Shown here piece after piece: positions 17,079-27,075 of a stretch of 56,560 nucleotides of DNA (position 1 is its first letter; each line of letters opens with the position of its first letter). The DNA is taken from contig JALZUD010000011.1 of the NCBI GenBank assembly GCA_023301725.1, forward strand, positions 1 to 56,560, read 5' to 3'. The notes beneath the pieces are model-generated. The model saw only the letters and a program-made list of their open reading frames with translations. It had not been told where the DNA came from and made no database searches. The stretch is from Granulosicoccus sp. GTDB lineage: Bacteria > Pseudomonadota > Gammaproteobacteria > Granulosicoccales > Granulosicoccaceae. The position numbers and the translations under genes were made by a program.

Positions 17079-18017
17079 ATGCACACTGAAAACCTCACAT
17101 CCGGCCGGCTGAAGCGCCGTTGGTACATTGTGGTTTTCTTAGCGCCCGCCACACTGATCTACACCATTTTTGCTATCTATCCCATCATAGAATCGTTGCG
17201 ATTGTCGTTGTATGTTGCCGATGAGGGGCAATCGCAGTTCGTCGGCTTTGCCAATTATGTGCGTTTAATCGCAGAGCCCTACTGGGCCGAACAATTCTGG
17301 AACGCCTTCAAGAATAATATTGTGCTGTTCATCATGCACATGCTTATTCAAAATCCTATCGCGCTTGCACTGGCGGCACTACTCAGCATACCCACGCTCA
17401 AAGGTGCAGCGATATACCGAACTGTTTTTTTCCTGCCCACATTGTTGTCAGTGGTGGTCATAGGATTTATCTGGCAACTTATACTCTCACCTCTGTGGGG
17501 TGTTACTCCGGATGCCATGAAAGCCGTCGGGCTTGGCCACTGGTTTCAACCGTGGTTAGGGCTCGAGAGCAGTGCATTGGTAACAGTGACGCTGATTTCT
17601 ATTTGGCAGTACGTGGGCATTCCATTAATGCTGTTTTACGCAGCACTGCTCAACATTCCCGAAGAAACTATCGAAGCTGCTCGCATTGATGGATTAAACG
17701 GTTGGTCGATATTTTGGAAGGTCAAACTTCCACTGATACTTCCCACGCTGGGGCTTGTCGCCATACTGACTTATATCGGTAACTTCACAGCCAGCTTCGA
17801 CTTGATCTATTCCATCCAAGGAGGACTGGCCGGGCCTAATTTTTCAACCGACGTTATGGGCACCTTTTTGTTCAGAACCTTCTTTGGCTTCCAGGCTCAA
17901 CTGGGTGATCAGCATATGGGGGCAACGGTTGCTTCGGCACTGTTTTTCATTATCCTTGCAGGAGTAGGTTGCTATCTCTTTGGTGTTCAACGAAAACTGC
18001 AGCGCTACGACTCATGA
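17079..18017 (+). CDS. Sugar ABC transporter permease 1 (MalF-like)
   Basis: The 312-aa protein has six predicted membrane segments. The EAA loop near residues 205-225 reads EEAARIDG-like (EAARIDGLNGWSIFWKVKLP), the contact site for the ATPase. The family is CUT1 (MalF/UgpA type). The stop overlaps the next start (ATGA) by 4 nt, showing tight coupling. It forms the inner-membrane channel with the following permease. Confidence 0.9.
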   Translation: MHTENLTSGRLKRRWYIVVFLAPATLIYTIFAIYPIIESLRLSLYVADEGQSQFVGFANYVRLIAEPYWAEQFWNAFKNNIVLFIMHMLIQNPIALALAALLSIPTLKGAAIYRTVFFLPTLLSVVVIGFIWQLILSPLWGVTPDAMKAVGLGHWFQPWLGLESSALVTVTLISIWQYVGIPLMLFYAALLNIPEETIEAARIDGLNGWSIFWKVKLPLILPTLGLVAILTYIGNFTASFDLIYSIQGGLAGPNFSTDVMGTFLFRTFFGFQAQLGDQHMGATVASALFFIILAGVGCYLFGVQRKLQRYDS

Positions 18018-18853
18018 GAAGAGCACGTGATCATCTATCGAGCACTGCAATACATGCCATATTGCTCGCATGGACTCTGCTTGCTGTTTTCCCGCTGATA
18101 TTGATTTTAATCAATAGCTTTAAAACCCGTAAAGCCATATTCGGGGATGCGCTGGGTTTGCCCATTGGCAAGTCGTTGTCGCTGAAGGGCTATGAAAGTG
18201 TCATGACGAATAGTGATTTCCCAATGTTCTTTGGCAACAGCTTGATAGTGACGTGCGTTTCACTATTTTTCATATTGCTCTTTGGCGCTATGGCCGCACA
18301 TGCGGTGTCTGAATACGAGTTCAAAGGCAACACGTTAATCAGCCTGTACCTGATTATTGGCATCATGGTCCCGATCAGACTGGGGACAGTTGCGTTACTT
18401 GAATTGATTGTGAGTTTGGGTCTGACGAACACATTGACCGCCTTGATACTGGTTTACACAGCGCAAGGGCTACCTATTGCAATTTTCATTTTGTCAGAAT
18501 TCCTGCGTTCGGTATCTGGCGAGATAAAAGACAGTGCACGCATCGATGGTCTGTCTGAGTATCGAATATTTTTCGAAGTTGTTCTGCCACTTGTGCGCCC
18601 TGTTATTGCCACTGTTGCCGTTTTCTCGATGATTCCGATTTGGAATGATCTGTGGTTTCCTCTGATCCTGTCGCCAGGTGAAGAGACTCGAACCGTAACG
18701 CTAGGCGTTCAACAATTTATCGGACAATACACTGTGAAATGGGGCTCGGTTCTGGCAGCTCTGTCAGTGGCCATCATGCCGGTGCTTATTATGTATGTCA
18801 TTTTTTCACGCCAACTCATTCGTGGCATCACTACGGGGGCGGTCAAGGGCTGA
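18014..18853 (+). CDS. Sugar ABC transporter permease 2 (MalG-like)
   Basis: The ATG at 18014 is chosen because it overlaps the upstream stop by 4 nt; an earlier in-frame TTG/ATG at 17969 lies inside the upstream gene. The protein has about 279 aa and six membrane segments. The EAA loop DSARIDGLSEYRIFFEVVLP is near residue 190. It is the MalG/UgpE-type half of the channel. Its stop overlaps the ATPase start by one base (TGATG). Confidence 0.9.
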   Translation: MRRARDHLSSTAIHAILLAWTLLAVFPLILILINSFKTRKAIFGDALGLPIGKSLSLKGYESVMTNSDFPMFFGNSLIVTCVSLFFILLFGAMAAHAVSEYEFKGNTLISLYLIIGIMVPIRLGTVALLELIVSLGLTNTLTALILVYTAQGLPIAIFILSEFLRSVSGEIKDSARIDGLSEYRIFFEVVLPLVRPVIATVAVFSMIPIWNDLWFPLILSPGEETRTVTLGVQQFIGQYTVKWGSVLAALSVAIMPVLIMYVIFSRQLIRGITTGAVKG

Positions 18854-19902
18854 TGGCAACACTAGAACTAAAATCAGTGAAAAAAGCGTTCGGCGAGACG
18901 ACAGTTATCCAGAATATTGAACTTGCCGTTGAGCATGGTGAGTTGGTTGTGTTTGTAGGTCCTAGCGGATGTGGCAAGTCGACCTTGCTACGCATGATTG
19001 CCGGGCTTGAAACACTCACTGCGGGAGAGATTCATATTGATGGGCGGCGCATTGACCATCAGCCTCCCTCGAATCGAGGTATTGCAATGGTGTTTCAATC
19101 CTATGCACTCTACCCACACAAGGATGTTCGCGGCAATCTCGGGTTTTCTTTAAAGCATGCCAAAGTGGATAAATCCGAGATCGATAAGCGCGTGAATATT
19201 GCCTCTGATATTCTTGGTTTGCAAGATCTGATGAATCGCAAACCGCGTGAACTCTCGGGTGGGCAACGGCAACGTGTAGCCATTGGGCGAGCCATTGTTA
19301 GAGAGCCCAAGGTATTTCTGTTTGATGAACCATTGTCGAATCTGGATGCCGCGTTACGAGTCCATATGCGAGTCGAGATTCTCAAGCTGCATCAGCGTCT
19401 AAAGAGCACGATGGTGTATGTCACACACGATCAAGTGGAAGCTATGACGCTGGCAGATCGTATTGTGGTGTTTCGAGAGGGTTCTGTGGAACAAGTAGGC
19501 ACGCCTCTGGAGCTTTATCGAAAACCTGCCAACCGGTTTGTAGCTGGATTTATCGGGTCTCCAGCGATGAATTTTCTCAATGCGAGTTGTTACTCAGAAC
19601 GTGTCTCTTTAGGGGGCATCCATCTATGCAATCGCGCGTACGCGAATGGCGATGTCACACTTGGCATTCGACCAGAGCACTTGCGAATGGACCAAGACGG
19701 GCAGCTGCGAGGCGAGGTTCAGGTCTTTGAACACTTGGGTGGTGAAGCCTTTGTGCACTTGAAGCTTGAAGATGGACAGCAGCTTGTAGCAAGACTGGAC
19801 GGTGAGCATCATATGCGCCCGGGTGATCATTGTGCGCTAGGAATAGATCCGCAAAAATGCCATGTGTTCGACTCTGCCGGGTTGTGCATCAGTACGATCT
19901 GA
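18853..19902 (+). CDS. Sugar ABC transporter ATP-binding protein (MalK/UgpC type)
   Basis: The ATG at 18853 overlaps the upstream stop by one base, giving 349 aa; an earlier start at 18739 would lie inside the permease gene. Visible motifs are Walker A (GPSGCGKST), the Q-loop ([10 protein letters not shown]), the signature LSGGQRQRV, Walker B ([12 protein letters not shown]) and the switch His (YVTHDQVEA). The C-terminal 110 residues form the TOBE/MalK regulatory domain ([12 protein letters not shown]). It energises the preceding permeases and may be shared by other CUT1 systems. Confidence 0.93.
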   Translation: MATLELKSVKKAFGETTVIQNIELAVEHGELVVFVGPSGCGKSTLLRMIAGLETLTAGEIHIDGRRIDHQPPSNRGIAMVFQSYALYPHKDVRGNLGFSLKHAKVDKSEIDKRVNIASDILGLQDLMNRKPRELSGGQRQRVAIGRAIVREPKVFLFDEPLSNLDAALRVHMRVEILKLHQRLKSTMVYVTHDQVEAMTLADRIVVFREGSVEQVGTPLELYRKPANRFVAGFIGSPAMNFLNASCYSERVSLGGIHLCNRAYANGDVTLGIRPEHLRMDQDGQLRGEVQVFEHLGGEAFVHLKLEDGQQLVARLDGEHHMRPGDHCALGIDPQKCHVFDSAGLCISTI

Positions 19903-19950
19903 TTAGAAATCTGGCTGTGTTCACGTGATTGAGGAACCACTAACTCTAAC

Positions 19951-20292
19951 TCACCAAAGGAGTAAAACTGCGAGGATGACGTCCACAGTGATACCGAACC
20001 AGATAGCTTTCAATGGGCATTTATCCAAGTAAGTAAAGGTGGTTTTGATGATTGCTGCAGCCACGGCCGCCATACCAAAAAACTCGAACAGTTCTGCTTT
20101 TTGAGACACGATAGCCAGAGCTGGAAGGACGACAAGAAAGCTGCCAAATAGCACTCGAATTTCAACAAGACCTACTTTGGTATCAGCGCCTAGTCCAACT
20201 AGGCGTCCCATGTGCAGAGGACGAAACAGTCCATTTAAGCCAATGATAATCGCCAGAGCGGCTCCAACGTATTGTAAAAAATGCGGTGTCAT
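19951..20292 (-). CDS. Small integral membrane protein (DUF4345-like)
   Basis: The 113-aa protein is almost entirely four hydrophobic segments with short loops. The GLVEIRVLFGSF block and overall layout resemble DUF4345, assigned from memory. It follows the SDR gene on the same strand by 9 bases and is probably co-transcribed. Its function is unknown. Confidence 0.6.
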   Translation of the reverse strand: MTPHFLQYVGAALAIIIGLNGLFRPLHMGRLVGLGADTKVGLVEIRVLFGSFLVVLPALAIVSQKAELFEFFGMAAVAAAIIKTTFTYLDKCPLKAIWFGITVDVILAVLLLW

Positions 20293-20301
20293 TATGCTGT
20301 C

Positions 20302-21174
20302 TTAGCTCTTCTTGTTAAGCGCATTGTGAATAAGCTTGTCAGCCCATCGCTTAGGCATAAGAGTGGAGGATAGAATTCTCGAGATTCGTGCGCCTTCTCC
20401 AACATGGTAGCTGAGCTTTTTCTTTCTACCTTCAACAATATCCAGGGTGAGCTCGGCGATTACTGATGGCGGTAAGGCAGATCTTTTCGCGTGTTCCATA
20501 ATTCTGTGCGTTTTTTTTGCCATATTTTCATAGGTAGTACCTTCATAAGTGCTCGTAGAGTCTATGTTTTTTCGCCATATTTCAGATTGAATTGGACCAG
20601 AGCGAATAGATACAACATCTATATGCTCACCAAATAATTCTCGTCGATAGATCTCCCCTAAACTCTCCATCGCATGTTTGGAGATGCAATAGGCACCATT
20701 CATCGGTGTGTTGAATATTCCCGAGAGAGAGCTTATGTTGATGATTTTAGATCCTAGTTGTCTCTGATTTCCAGTGCGTAACAGGGGTAAGAATGCATTC
20801 GTGACAAAGCGTGTGCCTAAGAGATTAACCTTGACAATGTGCTCAAAGGCATCATCTTCAAGTAGCTCGATTGGGCCAAATAAGGCAAGTCCCGCATTGT
20901 TGATTATGGCACTGATACCATCATCTTTTACGATTTGCGATACGATCTCTGCGGATCTTTTCAGACTATCTTTGTCGCACACATCAAATACCAGAGGGTG
21001 AAACCGATCTCCTAGCTCATCCTCTAGCGGCTTGCCATCGCCGCTTTTGCGCACACTGCCGAATACGCGATAGCCTTTTTTGGCTAGGCACCGAACAGTT
21101 TCTTGGCCGATCCCGCTAGATACGCCGGTCACGACAATATTTTTACCGTTTTGGGCTTGTATGGTTTGGCTCAT
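20302..21174 (-). CDS. Short-chain dehydrogenase/reductase
   Basis: The 290-aa classical SDR has a TGVSSGIG cofactor loop (residues 17-24), INNAG (about 92-96), the catalytic Ser in INISSLSG, and YCISK with the catalytic Tyr and Lys (about 160-164). The C-terminal extension (about 240-290, RKKKLSYHVGEGARISRILSS) is basic and resembles SDRs acting on lipids or retinol-like substrates. Its NAD(P) preference cannot be judged firmly. It forms a two-gene unit with the small membrane protein. Confidence 0.88.
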   Translation of the reverse strand: MSQTIQAQNGKNIVVTGVSSGIGQETVRCLAKKGYRVFGSVRKSGDGKPLEDELGDRFHPLVFDVCDKDSLKRSAEIVSQIVKDDGISAIINNAGLALFGPIELLEDDAFEHIVKVNLLGTRFVTNAFLPLLRTGNQRQLGSKIINISSLSGIFNTPMNGAYCISKHAMESLGEIYRRELFGEHIDVVSIRSGPIQSEIWRKNIDSTSTYEGTTYENMAKKTHRIMEHAKRSALPPSVIAELTLDIVEGRKKKLSYHVGEGARISRILSSTLMPKRWADKLIHNALNKKS

Positions 21175-22138
21175 ATGGATGACTTCATTGCTTAGAGATG
21201 TTGGTGTTACCGGCCTTTAACGATGAGTACAGGGGAATGTGCGTGGTAAGCGAATAAAGCATCTGCCATCCTCGTTTCAACGTTATAGGGACCCATTATC
21301 ACAGGTCGTGCCTGAAATTCACCAACATCGACGTAACATCGTTGTTTTAATGATTTTTAAAAATGCCAGGGCGCTAGCAAATCGGCATTAACCATTAGGC
21401 TTGTGTAAGGAGTACGACGGCTTTGAGCTGTGTCTCTGAATGGCTCTCCCCCTAGGCGGGGCCTGAATGTATTCTGCCCGCGTGCTTGCCGTGTGCCTAC
21501 ACGGACAATGGCACTGCGCACGGCGATTATCGCTTGAGTGGAGCCAGATTGCCCTGCCTCATCGGAGAATATGCAACTTAAGGCTGGTCAATACTTTGCA
21601 ATATTTGACACAGTAAAGGTAGCCATTGCTATCACTTCGGTTGCGTGAAAAATAATCACATACGGGGTAGTAAGTTGTAGCGATGACCATGGCTAAATGT
21701 ATTTTTATTGAAGCTAGCTATGCGCTACAAGAGGTGTGAAAAAAGGTTGTGTGAATTCTTTGTTTACAATATTTCACCATTTTTTGGCAAATTTGTGTTT
21801 CCAATGAACTAGTTGAAAATACAAGTGCGAATACTCTGTTGTTAAGTTTTATTGTGCATTTTGATTTAACAAATCTACACACATTCAAAGTCCGAACGCT
21901 GCGATAGTGTTTGCGGTAACTGAGCAGGGCAGCATTGTTCGTCACATTGACGGCAAATGTCAATTCACGTGTTTACTGGATCTAAGCATTCGATATTGAT
22001 AGGCCAAACCTATCGCGTGAAAACCTGTTGGCGTTATTAGATCGCTGAAATATCTTTTGCGTGATTGCCAATTTCCCGTTCTTTACATTTACAAACTTAG
22101 CGTTATTTTAACAAAACATAATTTCAAGGAGTCGAGTA
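21175..22138. other. Gene-poor region of about 960 bases
   Basis: No ORF here is convincing; an 81-codon minus-strand frame (21718-21963) has Cys/Lys-rich, low-quality sequence and no family resemblance. The region contains GC-rich stretches near 21440-21560 and an AT-rich part from 21640 on. The AAGGAG ribosome site of aqpZ lies at about 22126-22131. It may hold an unrecognised small RNA or decayed DNA. Confidence 0.5.
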
Positions 22139-22897
22139 ATGACAAGATCACTTTTTGCAGAAATATTTGGAACATTCTGGCTGGTGCTAGGTGGCTGTGG
22201 AGCTGCTGTATTTGCCGCAGGCTGGGGTGCTGGGCCCAACGGGACTAGTCTAGGCATAGGCTTCATGGGCGTAAGTCTGGCCTTTGGTTTTACTGTCGTC
22301 ACAGGTGCGTATGCAGTTGGTCATGTGTCGGGCGGCCATTTTAATCCCGCAGTTACACTAGGACTAACGGCAGGCGGGCGATTCCCCGCTGCACATGTGC
22401 CTGGATATATTATTGCCCAAGTGATCGGAGCTATACTTGGAGCTTACACGGTGTATGCAATTGCCTCAGGGCAAGGTGATTTTGGTATCACTGATGTTGC
22501 TGGAACATTTGCAACCAATGGTTATGGGGACTACTCACCTACAAAATATTCTGTTATTGCCGCGTTGATTGCCGAGGTTGTATTAACTGCGATATTTTTG
22601 ATTATCATCATGGGCGCAACATCACGCAAGGCAGCTCCTGCTATGGGTGGTCTGGCTATTGGTCTGGGCTTGACGCTCATTCACCTTATTAGTATTCCAG
22701 TGACTAATACGAGTGTAAATCCTGCGCGCTCTACTGGAGCTGCAGTTATTGCTTACGTCTTTGGTGATGGTGGCGTTGGGGCTGTAAGCGCCCCAGTAGA
22801 ACAACTATGGTTGTTTTGGGCTGCTCCTATCGTTGGAGGCATCATCGGTGCGTTGATTTATCGTGGCTTGATTTCCAATGACCATGTGGTTGACTAA
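22139..22897 (+). CDS. aqpZ: Aquaporin Z
   Basis: The 252-aa protein has six membrane helices and two half-helix loops. It carries both NPA-type motifs (HFNPAVT and VNPARS) and the [12 protein letters not shown] context of water-selective AqpZ rather than GlpF. A ribosome site AAGGAG precedes the ATG. It allows rapid water flux across the inner membrane in osmotic change. It is monocistronic and followed by a strong terminator at 22962-22996. Confidence 0.93.
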   Translation: MTRSLFAEIFGTFWLVLGGCGAAVFAAGWGAGPNGTSLGIGFMGVSLAFGFTVVTGAYAVGHVSGGHFNPAVTLGLTAGGRFPAAHVPGYIIAQVIGAILGAYTVYAIASGQGDFGITDVAGTFATNGYGDYSPTKYSVIAALIAEVVLTAIFLIIIMGATSRKAAPAMGGLAIGLGLTLIHLISIPVTNTSVNPARSTGAAVIAYVFGDGGVGAVSAPVEQLWLFWAAPIVGGIIGALIYRGLISNDHVVD

Positions 22898-22961
22898 ACC
22901 AATAATGTTCGAGGTTAGCTGTTTTTCAGTACAGCTTTAAACCTAAGTAAAGTACGACTAT

Positions 22962-22996
22962 AAAAAAAGCTGCCCCGTTAAGGGGCAGTTTTTTTT
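22962..22996. terminator. Strong bidirectional rho-independent terminator
   Basis: The stem CTGCCCC (22970-22976) / GGGGCAG (22982-22988) has a GTTAA loop. It is flanked by A7 on the left and T8 on the right, so it works in both directions. It serves aqpZ on the plus strand and could act on the converging minus-strand gene. Confidence 0.9.
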
Positions 22997-23125
22997 GGAC
23001 TATCAACATACCAGTTCAAATGGAGCACATTTTTCTTTAACACAGATACAAAACAAGCCTCTTGCAATTAGGCCGATATGCTCGCCTGCTTACATAAAAG
23101 GTAAACTTTGGGCCAGTGTGATTTT

Positions 23126-24103
23126 TTATCTTAGCAAGGTAGGACTGTGGGGTGAATTGTCTGTGGCAGTGCCGCACCCGAGTATGTTTAGCTCTACTAT
23201 GCTGTTCCAACGGCTGGCGGAATTACCCATACCAATGTATTTCACATATTTTGCGCTGCTGTCGGTAACGTTAAATCGCAGTAGTCCCAGAGAGCCTTCA
23301 GCGATGCCATTCGAGAGCACTGTTGTCCAATCTTGGTTGTTCTTTGAGGTTTGAATTTCAAAATATGTTTGTCGAACATCGCCTTTGAGAAAAGCCACTC
23401 TAATTTCTCGTGCAATGGATTCATTCGTAAGCTCGAAGATTATTGAATTGCCAAGGCCTTTTGAAGACCATCTTGAGTTGGAGTTTAGCGAATTGTCTGT
23501 TGCCCTAGAGGGTGAATAATTGGCATCATAGCCATAGGCGGAGAAAGCGCGATCTATGTGTAAGTTATCTAAGCTTGTGCAGTTTTGTGGTAGTGATTCA
23601 CTTGGGCAATCTATGATTCTCACTTCAATAAGTGAATCTCGTTGTGTTGACGAATTGCCTTGGTTTATGATTTTGATGTAACGAGCATGGGTGGGTTGGA
23701 CATCAAAGGTAAGCATGTTGTAGCTATCTTTAGCTTCGGCTCCCGTTAAAATTCTCTGCCAATCGCTACCGTTAGATGATGTTTCTACATCGAAAAGCGT
23801 GGTCCTGATTTCTTGGTTTAGCCAAAGCGCCTGCACTTGATCAATACTTTTGTTAGAACCCAAATCCAAAATAATTGATTCACTCGGGCCTTGTGAAGTC
23901 CAGCGTGACCAATTGCTAAGATTATCGTCAATTGCTCTTGATGCAACATACTTGCTTCCCTCATAGTCACTTGAGGCCTTGATCACAGTATGCTGAAACC
24001 CGCCTGGACAAAAACTGTCCGCTGCATGCGCACTGCCACTGCTCGTCATCGCACCAAGCAAACCAATAGCAGTCAGCAGATACCGAATCCAAATTAGACG
24101 CAT
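23126..24103 (-). CDS. Secreted protein with two F5/8 type C (discoidin-like) domains
   Basis: The ATG at 24103 follows TAGGAAAT at ribosome-site spacing; a TTG seven codons earlier is less likely. The protein has about 325 aa with a signal peptide cleaved near SAHA-AD. Two tandem F5/8C domains follow (about residues 35-165 and 175-310): both show ASRAIDD / PSRATDN, a WxSxGxxxSIxxxL strand, SSNGSDWQ / SKNNQDWT, and ARYIKI / AKYVKY. Each starts and ends with Cys residues that could pair. Such domains bind glycans or cell surfaces. No catalytic domain is attached, so it may be an adhesin or an extracellular carbohydrate-binding protein. Confidence 0.8.
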   Translation of the reverse strand: MRLIWIRYLLTAIGLLGAMTSSGSAHAADSFCPGGFQHTVIKASSDYEGSKYVASRAIDDNLSNWSRWTSQGPSESIILDLGSNKSIDQVQALWLNQEIRTTLFDVETSSNGSDWQRILTGAEAKDSYNMLTFDVQPTHARYIKIINQGNSSTQRDSLIEVRIIDCPSESLPQNCTSLDNLHIDRAFSAYGYDANYSPSRATDNSLNSNSRWSSKGLGNSIIFELTNESIAREIRVAFLKGDVRQTYFEIQTSKNNQDWTTVLSNGIAEGSLGLLRFNVTDSSAKYVKYIGMGNSASRWNSIVELNILGCGTATDNSPHSPTLLR

Positions 24104-24519
24104 CGTGTGATTATTTCCTATCAAGTTTGATCAATGTGTTTTTAAGACACGTTAGGCGCATTACGATCAACGCAATTAGGCAGCTGTTTATCTTTGTCGG
24201 GTAGCCAAATTTACTAATGGCATTCACGCAACCGAGAATGGGTGCGAAGTGAATCACTAAGGTTGTGGCCTGAGGTACCTGTGCAAAGGTAGTGATGCTT
24301 CACAGACAAACTCGAATCTGTCAATTTCATCTTACGTCGGTTAGCTGGATCCATTGAATCGTCGTTGGCGAGATCCATTGACTTGTAAGCTGTGACGGCT
24401 AGTGGGCGGTAAGCATTAGGCCTCTGACTTTTTTGTTGTGAATCTGAACACGGATTTCCAGTCAATGGAATTCAGTTTGAGATTCAATACACATTTTGAT
24501 CGCTCACGATAGGGGGACT
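24104..24519. other. Intergenic region, no convincing gene
   Basis: About 415 bases lie between two minus-strand genes. An 83-codon minus-strand frame (24214-24465) contains a repeated SMDLAN/SMDPAN motif from a short duplicated DNA segment, but it has no ribosome site or family resemblance. Not called as a gene. Confidence 0.45.
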
Positions 24520-25515
24520 TTAAACAGTTGGGAGTTTGCTGATAACCTGACGGGCGTCTGCTACTATTTCTCTGACTATATCAGCGGCGGGTTGAGATCG
24601 TTTGACCATGGATACGCCTTGGCCCGACCACATCGACAGCGCTTCTATGCTGCCGGTCAGATTCCTATGCGGTGAGACTGATTGGTAGCGTACGATTTCT
24701 TTTTGCGTGTCCGTGACCGCAAGCACCTCGTGTTCAGATGGGCGCGAGCCGCTGGATGGGCGGCCAGCCTTATCCCAAAGTTCGATCGTGCTGTTTTTTA
24801 ATGCACGGTGAGGCGCATCGGGCCAGCCTATGTCAAATAGGTTTTCACAATACTCAGTGTCATTTTCAGAGGCTATGAAGAGATGTTGTAAATAGTCTGG
24901 ATGAGTCCATGCCTCTTCGGCTGCCAGAAATCGCGTTCCGATCCACGCAGCTGATGCGCCAAGAGCTAGCGCTGCTGCCAAGCCACGACCATCGGCTATA
25001 CCACCCGCCGCGATAACAGGAATGCTGGGGCCTATTGCATCCACTATCGATGGTATCAGTGGCATCGTGGCCACTTTGCCAAACACGTGACCACCGGCCT
25101 CCCAGCCTTGTGCACAGATGGCATCCGCACCCAAATCTGCTGCATGCTTTGCAGCCTGTGCATCTCCAGCTGAATAGATAACTTTGGCATTACCTGCCTT
25201 TGCCCGAGCAATCAAGTTGCCAGGACGTCCCCAGAACAAGGAAATAACAGCTACGCCTTCTTCAAGGCATGCATCTAATTGCGCTTCACTAGGATGTTCC
25301 AAATTTAGATTAACGCCAAACGGGCGATCGGTGAGTGCTTTGATGTCATGGATATATTTGCGCAGATCGTCGACGCTAAAACGCCAAAGTGGTGCAAGTC
25401 CTAAGCCTCCCGAATTGCTAACAGCTGCCACCAGTTCAGGAGAAACAACACCTGCCATCGGAGCAAGCACTATGGGATGTTCAAAGCCAAACGATTCGCA
25501 CAGTTGGTTTTTCAT
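24520..25515 (-). CDS. Nitronate monooxygenase family flavoprotein
   Basis: The ATG at 25515 follows GAGG with 6-nt spacing; an earlier TTG at 25527 would overlap the upstream gene. The 331-aa protein has an FMN-dependent TIM barrel. It shows PIVLAPMAGVVSPELVAAVSN at the N-terminus, GADAICAQGWEAGGH with the catalytic-His region, and AAGGIADGRGLAAALALGA, the phosphate-binding loop. Family members oxidise propionate-3-nitronate or related nitronates; some are enoyl reductases. It lies 8 nt after a BenE-type transporter on the same strand, so they form an operon, and the substrate may be an imported organic acid. Confidence 0.85.
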   Translation of the reverse strand: MKNQLCESFGFEHPIVLAPMAGVVSPELVAAVSNSGGLGLAPLWRFSVDDLRKYIHDIKALTDRPFGVNLNLEHPSEAQLDACLEEGVAVISLFWGRPGNLIARAKAGNAKVIYSAGDAQAAKHAADLGADAICAQGWEAGGHVFGKVATMPLIPSIVDAIGPSIPVIAAGGIADGRGLAAALALGASAAWIGTRFLAAEEAWTHPDYLQHLFIASENDTEYCENLFDIGWPDAPHRALKNSTIELWDKAGRPSSGSRPSEHEVLAVTDTQKEIVRYQSVSPHRNLTGSIEALSMWSGQGVSMVKRSQPAADIVREIVADARQVISKLPTV

Positions 25516-25523
25516 GATCTGCC

Positions 25524-26756
25524 TCAATGAGATATTTTTTTATGCCGCGATTGAGCTACAAAGTACATGAGTCCGCCAATCAACAGTCCCCAAAATGCAC
25601 CACCAATCCCCATAAAGGCTAGTCCGGAACCTGCAAAAAGAAAGGTAATGGCTGCTGATTCTCGTTGATTTATATTTGATAGTGCGGCATAGATTGCTGA
25701 TGAGAACGAGCCAAGTAAAGCAAGCCCGGCAATAGCCTCAATTAATAGGCTTGGTACTAGAGTAATTAATAGTACTGCCACACCTGCCGTGAAGCCTAGT
25801 ACCACGTAAGCCATTCCTGCAACCACTGCTGCCCAATAGCGTCGGGTTGGGTCTTCATGAGCATCAGTGCTGCACATCATGGCAGCTGTGATTGCAGCCA
25901 GATTGATTCCATGTGCACAAAATGGTGCAGTTACTAACGAGAAAAATCCTGTGTTCATTATTAGTGGCCCAGCTTTTGGGCTATAGCCGCTAGCTTTTAG
26001 CACGGCAACTCCCGGCACATTTTGAGACGCCATGGTTACAACAAACAAGGGAACACCGATGCTAATAAGAGCCTGAGGCTCAAATACAGGCTTTATGAAC
26101 GTTATTGACGGAACCAGGCTGACTCTGAGTTGCTCGTTAAAGTCCACTGGCAAGCCCAATTTCCAAATAACAATGGGTACGAGGGCGAGCAGTGCGGCAG
26201 GTACCGCAAAATATCGGTTGATACGCCCCACAAGCCACCAAGTGAGAAGTAATGGAGTTGCCAGCCATGCATCGGCTGCCAGTGCATGAATAGGCGCCAG
26301 ACATAAGTTGAGTAATACACCGGCAAGCATGGCATTAGCAAGACTAGTAGGGATCGCCTCAATTAACCTGCCCAGTGGTCGGAACCATCCTGCAACGACT
26401 AACAGCAGCGAACTGACGATAAACGCACCAACGGCCTCATTAACACTACCCAGTGTATTGGCAGAAACCACAAGGAGGGCGGCTCCCGGGGTTGACCATG
26501 CCACACCTATGGGCATTCTGTAGCGAAGCGCTAGCACGATGCCCGATACACCCATGCCCATGGTGAGCATAATAAGGCCTGAGGTGGCTTGAGCGTCGCT
26601 AGCACCAGCTGCTCTTAAGCCTTGCAATATGACAGCGAACGAGCTGGTAAAGCCAACGATGGCTGCCAGTAAACCTGTGCCTACAGCCTGTGGCGATAGG
26701 TCGGATAGTCGGGATGCGACAGCTGAGGTGCTTGCTGTCTCAGCGGATGCAGACAT
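25524..26756 (-). CDS. benE: BenE-family (benzoate) membrane transporter
   Basis: The 410-aa protein has about 12 membrane segments and BenE signatures: GFTSSFAVILQGL, GVAWSTPGAALL near the first third, TSLANAMLAGVLLNLCLAP, and MCSTDAHEDPTRRYWAAVVAG. BenE proteins are proton symporters for benzoate or related aromatic acids in the inner membrane. No benzoate catabolic genes lie nearby, so the substrate is open; the partner gene encodes a nitronate-monooxygenase-like enzyme. Confidence 0.88.
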   Translation of the reverse strand: MSASAETASTSAVASRLSDLSPQAVGTGLLAAIVGFTSSFAVILQGLRAAGASDAQATSGLIMLTMGMGVSGIVLALRYRMPIGVAWSTPGAALLVVSANTLGSVNEAVGAFIVSSLLLVVAGWFRPLGRLIEAIPTSLANAMLAGVLLNLCLAPIHALAADAWLATPLLLTWWLVGRINRYFAVPAALLALVPIVIWKLGLPVDFNEQLRVSLVPSITFIKPVFEPQALISIGVPLFVVTMASQNVPGVAVLKASGYSPKAGPLIMNTGFFSLVTAPFCAHGINLAAITAAMMCSTDAHEDPTRRYWAAVVAGMAYVVLGFTAGVAVLLITLVPSLLIEAIAGLALLGSFSSAIYAALSNINQRESAAITFLFAGSGLAFMGIGGAFWGLLIGGLMYFVAQSRHKKISH

Positions 26757-27075
26757 CAGATTGGTTAGCCTTAGTAAGGTGTAGTGAGGGTTACTACAAA
26801 TTGCTGAAGTTCAAGTTAGATAGGGTAACGCTTTTACAGTTGTAATTGACGTCAGACAAACATCAGGCCTGTTTTAATCGGCTGTTGAAACACCTCAATT
26901 TGTCTATACAGACCGTGCTGTAACCAGTTACATCTGCGTCTTAGTAACCCAGTAAAACGGCTCCGCTGGCTTTTAATTCGTTACTAGCGCTCTGACTCTC
27001 ACCGCACAGGCTCTTTGCGCGTTAATATTAGCGATTTGCAGGGCTAGAGCTCTCCATGCGACGCGAGAACACAAA
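26757..27075. other. Divergent promoter region between benE and the HbpS cluster
   Basis: About 320 bases separate divergent genes. There is no ORF, strong hairpin or repeat. Promoters for both sides are expected here but no confident -35/-10 boxes or operator were picked. Confidence 0.4.

Noticed and set aside
21718..21963. 81-codon minus-strand frame
   Set aside because: Cys/Lys/Asn-rich composition of AT-rich DNA, no ribosome site, no recognisable domain.
24214..24465. 83-codon minus-strand frame with SMDLAN/SMDPAN repeat
   Set aside because: The repeat comes from a short DNA duplication; there is no start signal or family resemblance.
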